A stretch of DNA of 38,218 bases. Origin: Monosiga brevicollis MX1 (Eukaryota; Opisthokonta; Choanoflagellata; Craspedida; Salpingoecidae). Shown one piece after another: positions 1 to 9,876 of the stretch; position 1 is the first letter of the stretch; each line of letters begins with the position of its first letter. Where the stretch lies: assembly GCF_000002865.3 (NCBI RefSeq), contig NW_001865064.1, positions 137,461 through 175,678 on the forward strand, in the 5' to 3' direction. The position numbers and the translations under genes are program-made. Under the pieces are notes generated by a model. That model was not told the origin of the DNA and made no database searches. It saw nothing but the letters and a program-made list of their open reading frames with translations.

Positions 1-74
1 GTCTCTCTCTGTCTCTCTGTGTCCATCGGTCTTTCTCCCCATCTCTGTGTATTGCTTCTTACGCTCTCTCCTTC

Positions 75-170
<96 letters not shown>

Positions 171-389
171 TCTCCCTCACTCTTTCAATCTCTCTTTCTT
201 CTTTCAACAGCAGCTTTGACATCAAGACGACTCTCTCATTGGCAGCGCACCCCCGCACCACCCTCCTCTCTCTTCCGCGTCCCGTGTCTGAGTTCTCTGC
301 GTGGTTTGGGAAGGCGCCTCGCTTGTGTCGCCGACGTGTTAGAGGGTGACGTTGTGCACCGGTTGCTGAAGCGTCATCCTACGCCCATC
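1..389. other. 5' flank of SH2 gene with TC microsatellite
   Basis: No supported coding exon. The stretch is dominated by an uninterrupted TC dinucleotide tract (about 79-164), followed by a pyrimidine-rich segment up to the ATG at 390. Frames through the tract give only Ser/Leu repeats. It probably holds the promoter and 5' leader of the SH2 gene. Confidence 0.6.
79..164 (+). repeat. (TC)n microsatellite
   Basis: About 43 perfect TC units, on the coding strand and roughly 225 bp upstream of the SH2 gene start codon. Confidence 0.95.
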
Positions 390-1707
390 ATGGCTGGGCT
401 CGTGCGCGGCGGTGCTTCATCGTCGCCGCTGGCTGCGCCGGCGCAAAGCGTGCTGTCTTCTCCCAAGCTCACTTCGGAAAGCAGCGATAGCAACAGCAAC
501 AACAACAACAACAATAACAATAGCGATGACGGCGCTCCCAGCGCACCTACAAATGTCCTCGCCGCAAACACCCCAACCTCAACCTCAGTACGTGGATCAG
601 GCCCGCGCTGCGCAATCTCGCCCCGGCACACGCCACATCCTCTCCCTCCTCTCATCGCCCCCCTCCGCCTGTCTCACATTGCAAACCTCCCGTTCCATGC
701 CATCTCTACCACAGGAACCAATTTCAGTGTCCCCCGGCTCGAATCACTATCAGACGCTGCGGGGATTGCGGAATCGCCTTTTGAAAGCCACCCACACCGT
801 AGACCCCAGACCCCGATCCGCCCCTTCAAGTGGCGACGAGAGCGAACGCTCCGTCTCCCCTCAACAATCTCCTCGCTCCCCTCGCTCCCCGCGCTTTACC
901 AACCGGCCCCAATGGCATCTCCGTCTCCGTGCCACCAACTCAGACTCCTCCCTGAGTCAGGGGCCAAACTCGTTTGACTGCAGCGACGAAGAAGTCGCCA
1001 ACAACGCCACCGTCGATAACCCCGAACAAGCCGGCCGTCTACGCTCTGACAGCACCGGCTCAGAAGTGTCCATCGGTACCGCCTGGGACAATTGCGCCCC
1101 GTCTGGCCACGACAGCCCCATCACTGCTCGCCCCGCCAGCTTGCACCTCTACGAAACCCCCAAATCATCCTCCCCACTCGCACACGTTCGCACTGTCCCG
1201 CCGAGCGAAGACTACCACCACGGCTTTATCACCCGCCAAGTCGCTGAACAACGCCTCACCGCCTTTGGTCTCCAAGACGGCACCTTTCTGATCCGCGAAA
1301 AGCAGGCCCGCCTCGTCTACGCCCTCTCCGTCGTCAGCGACGGCAAAATTCAACACCACATCATCGAGGTACGACTCTCTCATAACCCTGCCCTTTAAAA
1401 AAATGTGATGCAAAATTGTCCCATCGAATCCAACCAAGCTCCCACGCACCACCTCACACCCCTCTCCCATGCCCGGTAGCGCGCCGTGCGCAAAGATGGC
1501 ACCCTTGGAAGCCATTACATTCTCAATGGCAAACGCCTGCGCGACTGTACCTCCTTGCAAGCCGTCGTCGACCGACTCAAGGGTTACAACAAGAGCAGTG
1601 GCCGCACCATCCTGACCCGCCCCTGTCCGCCGCCAACCACAGTGGGCGGGCCCACCACTAGTAGTGCTGGCTCGCCACCCTCTCATGAAGGTGGCTCGGA
1701 CAAGTAG
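390..1707 (+). CDS. SH2-domain protein, low-complexity N-terminus
   Basis: Three exons: 390-587, 715-1368 and 1480-1707, giving 359 residues. Introns are GTACGTGG...ACAG and GTACGACT...GTAG; both are phase 0 and join different reading frames cleanly. The N-terminus has a poly-Asn run (AAC/AAT repeats near 498-523) and Ser-Pro repeats (SPRSPRSPR), which are candidate proline-directed phosphorylation sites. The SH2 domain spans about residues 233-330: YHHGFI opens it and FLIRE carries the phosphotyrosine-binding arginine (R260). HYILNGKRL and the final helix lie in the last exon, so intron 2 splits the domain. The domain is at the C-terminus and there is no kinase or SH3. It probably acts as a cytoplasmic adaptor that reads phosphotyrosine. 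The start is the first ATG in frame after the TC tract; exon 1 is less certain than the SH2 exons. Confidence 0.82.
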
Positions 1708-1778
1708 TCGTTCAGTCTGGCGCACGCCTGGTCGAGCGCCTGCCCTTCTCCTCCCTAGCTCGCCCTGATCCTGTTTTG

Positions 1779-1784
1779 AATAAA
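1779..1784 (+). promoter_or_regulatory. poly(A) signal of SH2 gene
   Basis: AATAAA 72 bp after the SH2 gene stop codon. Confidence 0.75.
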
Positions 1785-1830
1785 ATTTGTCTCTTTTTAG
1801 GTGTTCCCTACTTTTTTCTGTTTTTTTTCT

Positions 1831-1950
1831 CTCCTCCTCCTCCTCTTCTTCTTCTTCTTCTTCTTCTTCTTCTTCTTCTTCTTCTTCTTCTTCTTCTTCT
1901 TCTTCTTCTTCTTCTTCTTCTTCTTCTTCTTCTTCTTCTTCTTCTTCTTT
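1831..1950 (+). repeat. (TCC)n/(TTC)n microsatellite
   Basis: A short TCC run passes into more than 30 TTC units. It lies between the ends of two convergent genes. The long Leu, Ser, Phe or Arg frames across it are artefacts of the repeat. Confidence 0.95.
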
Positions 1951-1954
1951 TATT
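1949..1954 (-). promoter_or_regulatory. candidate poly(A) signal for the 2192-5954 gene
   Basis: TTTATT on the + strand (AATAAA on the minus strand), about 240 bp past the minus-strand stop codon and at the edge of the TTC tract. Confidence 0.45.
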
Positions 1955-2191
1955 TCGTGTCAAGTCTTGCGCTTCATAGATTGGGCACGCTGGTCGTGCC
2001 TCTCCCGGAGAAAAATTTAAACCAATCACCCTCTCTGTTCCTATGCGCCCCCCGCTTTGGCTCCGCTGTTCTGCAGACCTGGTCCCCATATGGCCGGCCG
2101 AGCCGAATGTCATACATTGTAGAAGAAAAAAAAATCAGTTGGTATCACGACTTGCATCTCGTTGGCGCAAGTGCAAGTCCACATTTCTGTC

Positions 2192-5100
2192 CTAAGCATC
2201 AGCTGCCTCATCTACCGCACATGCCCGCAAGAGTGGCAGCACATCGCTCATGCGGACCGCTGCCGCAGGCTGTTCTCGAATCGTGTCATGAAGCACCGTT
2301 GTAAACCGTGCCAGCGAAACTTCCTCTCGCCGAAGGAGTTCCACGAGCTGGGCTTGGTGTGCACCAAAGGCTTCGTGCCGAGCTAGCGCTCGAAGAACCA
2401 ACACCAGACCGGCCTGCTCCCCCCGGCCCATTTTGATTGATGACACAGCATGCGAGATGAGCTTGATGCTGATAGATTATGCAAGCCCATGTGATGGACA
2501 TTGACACGTACCATGGAAAAGTGGGTATCAAGCCAGTCAACAGCGGCATCCAAGTACGCATCTGCCAGCAAAGTTTGCAAATCTATCCATAAAGCATCCC
2601 AAAGTCAGGCTCTGTCAGGGACCCAAACGTCGACAACTCGGCTTGGTGGCCGCCCTATCCACTCGAACCCACACACTGACACGTACGCTGCAAAGGATCA
2701 ACGTCACTAGGACGCCACCGCTGCACCATGTCGCAGCAGATGGTTCGCAATTGCTCTGATCCATTGGCCTGGAGTGGTGTGCAGAGTTGATAAACACTGC
2801 GAGTCAACCAAACCCAGCGGCACAAAACGCATAAGCACCTTGGTTCAAAGTCTCAAAACACCCGACTTGTTCGTGCAGACGTAGTTCAAATCATACCGCT
2901 CTGTCAGCGTTTCGTGAGAAATGTTTGCTCGAGGAACAGCAGTGGTCCAGGGCCAATGCACGGCCCACTGAACAAGCTTGGGCAGAAGCTCGGGTCGACA
3001 GCGCGCCGCGCAGCTGGCCAAGCAATCAAACGTGCTGTAGTTCAGTGGTCGGCCGTCGGCGTTGCGAGGTGCGAGGCCACGCCCTTCTTGCACTTCATCC
3101 ACACTCGTCTATCAACCCGAGCCCCAAAAAGTCAACTCGCCGCGCCACGCTGCTCAGGCCCTTGTCGACAACAATGCAGGCTTTTCCCTGCACACAGAAC
3201 GCCTCGCGCCGTGACACGTACCCCGAAGCGCTTAAGTAATGCTGTCAGCACTTCTGTGGGTCGTCGTCGCGATTGGTACCACATGCTAGCACAACCAACG
3301 GTCATGAAATTCGGCTCCTCCACGCCCCAAAACATCGTTTGAGACAAGTATAGCATCATGCTTACGCTTGATCTGAGCTAATATCCATTAATGGAGTCGC
3401 TGGCTTCGCACCAGGGTCATCCGCGAGTGCCGCCGTATGCAACCGGTCCAAGTGACCGCGAAATGCATCCACTTGCTGCTCAACCGCCTGCCGTAACCGA
3501 ACGACGTTGAGACAAGGCGACAAATTCTGTCATCAAGCATCAGAAGCTGCCAAAGCAATTCAAGTTTCTGACTCGACCTTGGTAAGTGGCGTGGGTGGCT
3601 TGCTGGAGCAGGCCTACGCACAGTTGAATCACAAGGCGTCAGTTGGTTTCAACATCCAGGTAGCAACAAGGCATGATACAAAAGAATTCAAAGTTTGAGC
3701 AAGATACGGCAGCGCCAACCACAAAGCGGCACTCACCTGAAAATGATGGTGGAGCTTGGCAGTATGTTGGTCGTCCTGACCAAACACGGCCGAGACCAGC
3801 GCCGGCCCTTGCACAATTTGATCAAAGGCATGCAACTAACCAAGCGGTCGGCCCCACCAACGTCGAGCAAGAAGCAAGGATGAGCCAGCGGCAATGTGAT
3901 CAGGTCGGGACTCGGGCTCCCCCCAAGTTGAAGCATCAAACTTTGTTGTGAACATCAAAGACCGAGTCACAAACCTTGTCGGCGGGCCAATCGTGGGCCT
4001 CCATCAGGCGCAGCGCATCCTCCAGAGGGCCACGCACGGGCTGCTGTGAGAATACAACCGAGGTGCGGTGACTGGCAGCGGAAGAGTATGACGTGGATCT
4101 AAACTGCTGATCGGGACACATTGTTTCGCCAAGAGTCAGATGACCATACTTGATTTCGAGGCACATGAATCAAACATGTGTTTGTGCCACGCGGTGTGCG
4201 GGGCAAGAAGCAACAGAGAAAGGCGGCCGTTTCGCGAAAGTACACGTGCTGCGTTTTGAGAAGCGACATTTACAAAACAATGAGGCGCCATACAAGAAGC
4301 GAGCTACATCGATAGATGTTGGTGACATGATGAAACGGGGGGGCGGTAAGGGGACAAGTCAAGGCGCTCGGGGTACACTGACGCTGGGCGCTGCAAGCAG
4401 GGCGGGGTGGAGTTTGGTGGTCTGAAGCGGCGCTTCATTTGACTTGGCGCCCAATTGGACGAGGTCCAGGCGATCTGCGAAACCCAAAAGCACTGCACGG
4501 ATGGAAGAAAGAAGAAGAGGCATCAAAGCAAGACAGGGGGTGGTTTAAGCTTGAGACCAAACGTCTGGTGCAAGTAGCAGTGAGCCGACGACGGCGGGCG
4601 ATCAGAGCAGAGCAGGCGGGGCGGACGGGGCCATCGTATCGTACGCGCTTGGCTTTGGGAGAAGAGAACGGCAAAAAGCACTCGTGCGGCTGTGTCTGGG
4701 GTGAGTACGTGCACTGTGTGGGGTTCAGCGTCTTGAAATTTTTGAATGCGACCATCGGTACGGAGGATGACGAGTGGCGACGACGCAGCGCTTTGGTGGC
4801 CAGCGTTGCTGACGTGCAGAACGAGACGAAGGTTGGCAGCCTGTAGGGAGTTGGTGTAGCGCGGGGAGAGGAGATGGCTGCGAATAACGCGCAAAGCGGC
4901 GGCAAAATTGTAGGCAGGGACAACGTCGGAACCGCGGCCAAGACGAGCCAGATCGACTTGGGCGGGCACCTTGAGCAGCGGTGTATCAAAGAGAGCGGCT
5001 TCGAGTCTGTTGTGACGAAGGTGCCAGACGAGGCGCCAGGGCTGGTTTTGGGCCAGTACGACAAAGTCATGCGTTTGGGCCGATAGCCAGTAGGTGTGCT

Positions 5101-5954
5101 GGGGAGGGAGCTGGGTCAAGACGACATGCGTTTGCAGCACGTCGATTCTGCGGAGCACCGAGACGGCATTTTGGGGGGAGGAGAACAGCAGAGCAGGTAT
5201 GAAGGGTGAAAAGCCGGCGTGTGGATGGAAAAGCACACGGGGGCTGGTCAGAAGCAGGGTGCTCCGTGTTGGTTGATGGGGAGGGTGGGGGTGTGGGGTG
5301 GTGTGGGGCAGACCTGCTGTTTGTTTGCCGAACGAGGCGGGCCAGGACGAGGCGAGCGTGGTCGTGGTCGGTCGGGTGGTGGAGGAGAGCGAGGACGGCA
5401 CGCTCGGGTTCGTAGGCCACCGCCAGGAGGCGTCCACGGGTGGTGAGGAGCTCGCCATGATGCACGGCCTGGGGTTCGTAATCCTCGTCGTAAGCCAGGG
5501 CGGTGAAACTGGCGTTGTCGCGGATGATGAGAAAATGGCGATGGGAGGTTTGCACGGCAGCCACGATGGGATGGACGGGATCGTAAACGGCGAAAAGAGC
5601 GTGAGACTGAACGAGGGTGTGCGCGCCATCGGCAGACGGTTCATGCCAGAAACGACGCAGAGCTTCAGCGTGGCTCGAAGTTGATTGCGTCGAGCGCGGC
5701 AGCATGACAGCGGCCCGAGCCCCCGCGCTCAAGACCAGCACGCATCGCTCAAAGGAGCGCAGCTCCCAACCGGGCGCCGTCGGCCCCGCCGCGCCTGCCA
5801 ATGCCTCGACATCGCCCGCGGGACCTGTAGCCACCGTAGCCTGAACAGGAGCAGAACGACTGGCCACATCCACGTCCAAAAACCCAGTCTCCATGCATTG
5901 CTCCAGTACGGCCACCCCGCTCAAACGCCGCTCCAGCGCCGTCAGCGCCGCCAT
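2192..5954 (-). CDS. unidentified 793-residue protein, 12 exons
   Basis: Not recognised. Twelve exons in transcript order: 5954-5314, 5147-4645, 4492-4383, 4106-3975, 3835-3737, 3526-3366, 3285-3222, 3187-3105, 3034-2897, 2796-2687, 2582-2512 and 2461-2192. Every junction is GT-AG and phases agree throughout, which is strong support that this is a real gene despite the short exons. The N-terminal 370 residues are rich in short beta-like stretches with alternating hydrophobics (RHFLIIRDNASFTALAYD, LVILRTDGRIQKF), resembling a WD-type beta-propeller. The C-terminal half is helical (LRQAVEQQVDAFRGHLDRLH, LLADAYLDAAVDWLDTHF), resembling an alpha-solenoid. A propeller plus solenoid layout is typical of coat, tethering and nucleopore scaffold proteins, but I see no diagnostic motif. 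The gene is divergent from the SLC35A gene and convergent with the SH2 gene. The fourth exon start could be 3 nt later. Confidence 0.68.
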
Positions 5955-5964
5955 CGCGACACAG

Positions 5965-6033
5965 AGAGAGATGTGAGAGAGAGAGAGTGAGAGAGAGAGA
6001 GTGAGAGAGAGAAAATGTGAGAGAGAGAGAGAG
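5965..6033 (-). repeat. (GA)n / (TC)n imperfect repeat
   Basis: Interrupted GA repeats lie just upstream of the minus-strand start codon. On that gene's coding strand they read as TC, matching the TC tract upstream of the SH2 gene. Confidence 0.9.
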
Positions 6034-6479
6034 TTGCTTGAGCAAAAGGCAGAGGGATGCTGCCGATCTGATCTGGAGATAAGAAGAAACCTATAGGGAA
6101 ATCAGAGAATTTCGATGTTGGTGTCGTGCGATCAGAGCTGTGCATTGTATTAATTTTTGCTCAATTTTTGATCATTTTATGGTCAATTTATCGCCATTTA
6201 TCGCCCCACGAACTAAAAAGCCGCACAGACCTCAGTAGAAGCAGCCAAGGTCTGCAGCCGCCCTCGCGACAACACATGACCAGCCAGCCAGCCAGGCCGG
6301 CACATCAGGAACAAGGGCCAGCAGCAACGACGATTCATGTGGCTTTGCCTGGACTGAATCACACGACATCTAACAACCAGTGAGAGTCCCTAATGTCGGG
6401 CGACGATCGGTAAAATTGGGTTTTTCTATATCGACGGAGGAGGAAGAGCAGTAGCGACGGCAACGTCCAAAACAAGGGA

Positions 6480-6646
6480 AGCTGAAAGAGACAGAGAGAA
6501 AGAGAGACAGAGAGAGACAGACAGACAGAGACAGACAGACAGACAGACAGACAGAGACAGACAGACAGACAGAGACAGAGACAGAGACGGAGACAGAGAG
6601 ACAGACAGAGATAGACAGACAGAGACGGAGACAGAGAGACAGACAG

Positions 6647-6701
<55 letters not shown>

Positions 6702-6740
6702 GAGACAGAGAGAACGCACGCACACACACACGCACGCACG
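6480..6740. repeat. (GACA)n/(GA)n compound microsatellite
   Basis: GACA tetranucleotides with interspersed GA dinucleotides, ending in a CA/CGCA run. A roughly 36-bp block near 6587-6622 recurs at about 6625-6660, so there is higher-order duplication within the tract. Confidence 0.9.
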
Positions 6741-7391
6741 GACGCACGCAGTTCCAGATTTGACCCGACGACCCTCTCGGCAGATCCCATTAAAGTCCGA
6801 GGACACAAGTATAGTTTAGAGAGGGATTTAGTTTTCTTTTTGCTTGTTCGCATCGAATGACGCGTTCGCCGTATCTTTCAGTCTCTCTCTGCTTTTCGAA
6901 CCGAGTTTTTCTCCATCTCTCAACAAACGTTGAATCTCCTACACGGAATCACCTAAGATTATACGGCGCATCGAAGCATCTCTGAAATTCTTTCCCGTGC
7001 CTGCGCTGTCTCTTGGTGTCCGGGTGTGCTCGGGTGCTGGCGAGTCGCGGCGCTCATCACAGTCAGTGTGCTGGCGGGCGTTGTCGCCGGTACCGCTGCC
7101 AGAGGAACATACCATTGATGGTATTCGTGGGCGGGGTGGTCAAGGACGTAGAGAGCTGTTAAGTTGGTCTCGATCGACACGTCTTCATGTCGGTGAGTGC
7201 CTTCAGTGGTGGACAACAAGGCCCCTGAGCCTCGGCGCCGTTGGACAACTCGGGGTCTCGGGGTCTCGGGCATCAATCACCCCCACCCGCCTTTCCTTTC
7301 GCCGTTCTGCCATTCTGCCGGCCTGTCACTTGGCCGCCTTGCATTGTCTTGATAGTCCACACCAGGTAATCCTACGCAGCAAACCTTCGTC

Positions 7392-9422
7392 ATGGGCATT
7401 CCGGTTAAATACGTGAGCCTCGTAGTGCTTGTGGTCCAAAACTCGGCCCTCTTTCTCAGCCTACGTGCATCGCGTGATCAGGTCAGTCCATCCCCCTCGG
7501 CTGCTTCACGTCCTCCGCCTGCCTCTCCTCCGTCCTTCTCCACCCTTACTTCGTACCTTGGCCAACCACCAAACTCTCGACTGTTTCCAACTCACCGTGA
7601 TATCTCATCCTCCTACCTCCTGCTCATCGTTTTCGCGCCGCCCGCCCAACAGGAAGGGCCCATGTACAACCCGGCTGCCGCTGTCGTGTGCTCCGAGTCC
7701 CTCAAACTCTTTGTCTCCCTCCTCCTCATCATCCACGAGGAAGGCGGCATCAACGGCATGCTATCGGTACCACATTGAATCCCCGTTCCCCGCCCCCTGC
7801 AAATTCCAACAAAAATGTTGCCTCACACGCCCCACCCCCGCCCCCCGTTCATGCCCGTTCTTCATTCACCCTCCGCCCCGTGTACCACCTTTGCCGCATC
7901 AGCGCTTGCATCACGACATCATCCAGAAGCCAGGCGTGACCTTGAAGCTGCTCGTGCCCGCTGGTCTCTACACGCTTCAAAACAACCTTCTCTATCTCGG
8001 TGCATCCTACCTCGATGCCGCCACATTCCAGGTTGGCCCCCAATTTGACTCACCTACCAAGCATCCCCACCATCCCTTTTTCCCCCTCCCCCTTCACGCT
8101 TGACCCTCATGCCTCATGAATGGCATCTTCCAATGTCCTGTTACCCATCTTCACCCCTTCTCAGGTGACATACCAATTCAAGGTCCTAACGACCGCTCTC
8201 TTCTCCGTCATCATGCTGGGCAAAGCCCTCTCCTTGGTCCAATGGCTTTCTCTTGTACGTCCCAAAGGCTCAGGGTAAACTTGCGCATTCAAAACACATG
8301 CCTGCAATGCCCAGGCTGATAGGCGTCATGCCCACTCATCAATATCCTTGAAAATTGTTTCAACATCCAGGTGCTCCTCATGTCGGGCATCGCTCTCATC
8401 CAACTGCCGGATAGCACTGATGAACAAGGTACCACCCTCCCGTCTCCTCTCTCTAGTCCCACACGTTTTCTCCCCGCAACGTGTTTTCTCACTGGTTCCA
8501 TTCCTCACCCACGCCACAGAGGACCAGCTGGAGCTCAATAACAAGGCTTTTGGCCTCGTTTTGGTCATGGCTGCCTGTTTCTCTTCAGGTGCGTCCCCCC
8601 GCCCCCCCACCCTTTTTTTTTTTTGCCCCGCTTCCAACTCATCACCAACACTCGCAGGCTTTGCTGGTGTCTACTTTGAGAAGATGCTCAAAGGCGCCAC
8701 GGCTGGCATCTGGATTCTCAACGTTCAGCTTGCTTCATTCTCTGTCGTCATTGCTCTGACTGGCCTGCTCTACACCGAACGCGAAAACAGTACGCCCGCC
8801 CGCCTCGCACGTGACACGTGTGCACCCAACTTTGTTGCGCCCTCTCTTTTGATGTCAGCTCACCTCCCTGCTCCCTTTTCCGTTTCCACCCCCAGTCGTG
8901 AGCAACGGTTTCTTCTACGGCTTCAGTGCATGGACCTACACTGCCATTGGTCTCCAGGCCATTGGTGGCCTCGTCGTGGCCGTAGTTGTCAAATACGCTG
9001 ATAACATTCTCAAGGTGCGTCACCTTTCCTTGTCGTCGTCAAACTCCGTATCTGCTCGATCTTACACGCCGCGAGCTTTCGCTATTTCCCCATATGGTTT
9101 GGCAGGGCTTTGCCACATCAATATCCATCGTCATTTCTTGTCTCCTGTCGGTGCATTTCTTCGACTTTGTCGTCACAAACCGATTTGGGTTGGGCACCGT
9201 CCTGGTTTTGGCCAGCTCCTACCTCTACGGAACTTGTCCCCCGGTGTCGCCCCGTACCACCAACGTAAGGCCGCTTCACTTTGTACCATTTCTTTAACAC
9301 AAGCCCCTGCTGAACTCGATCGATACATCTGCACCTCAACGACTTTGCTTTAACTCGCCATTTGCTGCTGTTGTTTTCAGGCGCAGCCCACCCTTATCTC
9401 GGTATCAACCGAGAAGAGGTGA
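7392..9422 (+). CDS. Golgi nucleotide-sugar transporter, SLC35A family
   Basis: Ten exons: 7392-7481, 7653-7766, 7903-8031, 8165-8254, 8371-8428, 8520-8588, 8658-8789, 8896-9014, 9106-9264 and 9381-9422. They give 333 residues with every junction in phase. The sequence closely follows the SLC35A2/SLC35A3 (UDP-galactose/UDP-GlcNAc) family along its length: [17 protein letters not shown], a [20 protein letters not shown] segment, [32 protein letters not shown], then [17 protein letters not shown]. About ten membrane spans are expected, and the length fits the family. The likely role is importing a UDP-sugar into the Golgi lumen in exchange for UMP. UDP-GlcNAc and UDP-Gal cannot be told apart by eye. 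The stop codon lies in the first copy of a 26-bp tandem duplication (9401-9452). Confidence 0.93.
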
Positions 9423-9452
9423 GAACGGTATCAACCGAGAAGAGGTGAGAAC
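9401..9452 (+). repeat. 26-bp exact tandem duplication across the stop codon
   Basis: Two identical 26-bp copies, 9401-9426 and 9427-9452. Each contains GAG|GTGAGA, which resembles a splice donor. The first copy's GTGAGA supplies the TGA that ends the transporter. Confidence 0.93.
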
Positions 9453-9876
9453 GAGCTCAAAGTGGAGGGCAAATGGTCTCGTTGCAGTCCTAGGGCCCCG
9501 TCCGATCGCACAGCCTCGGGTGCATGTGGGATCTTTGCGTGTGTACCGTGCTGTTGGCGCGTAGTCGCGCCGTCCAAGAGAATTGCATTATCCAGACGCA
9601 CAATGCCGCCTTCTTTTTCGAGCACAAGCGCCAACAGGATTTGTTTTCGCTTTGGCATGACATTGTCACAATCATGTTAATTATCATCTACTTTGACGTC
9701 ACATTCACGCACACACCAACGACCAGCGGTGCACAGAGACACCTACATGAACAACAACGTGGCCCACGCACAGACCAACAGCAACACCTCCTTCATCTTT
9801 TTTGCTATCATGTACACTCTTTACTATTTATTAAATGGTGATGCTCGTTCAAGCAAAAGGTACAGCTGAACCTAAC
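9423..9876. other. convergent intergenic region
   Basis: The 3' regions of the transporter (+) and coiled-coil gene (-). A 105-residue open frame at 9524-9841 has no recognisable motif or support. The only clear signal is the minus-strand AATAAA at 9827-9832. Confidence 0.6.
9827..9832 (-). promoter_or_regulatory. poly(A) signal of coiled-coil gene
   Basis: Minus-strand AATAAA, 45 bp beyond the coiled-coil gene's stop codon. Confidence 0.75.

Larger units (their letters stand above)
5955..7391. other. divergent intergenic region with microsatellites
   Basis: Separates the start codons of the divergent unidentified gene (-) and the transporter (+), so it should hold both promoters. It contains a GA tract (5965-6033), an AT-rich stretch near 6150-6200 and a large GACA-type tract (6480-6718). 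The open frames inside it are repeat artefacts or lack any recognisable sequence. Confidence 0.6.

Noticed and set aside
1776-2113. Open frames rich in poly-Leu, poly-Ser, poly-Phe and poly-Arg
   Set aside because: They are translations of the TTC microsatellite in each frame and span no recognisable domain.
6359-6853. Three overlapping minus-strand frames of Cys/Leu/Ser/Val repeats
   Set aside because: Produced by the GACA/GA microsatellite; no spliced structure or motif.
9524-9841. 105-residue open frame downstream of the transporter
   Set aside because: Lies in the 3' region, has no recognisable motif, and the transporter already has its expected length.
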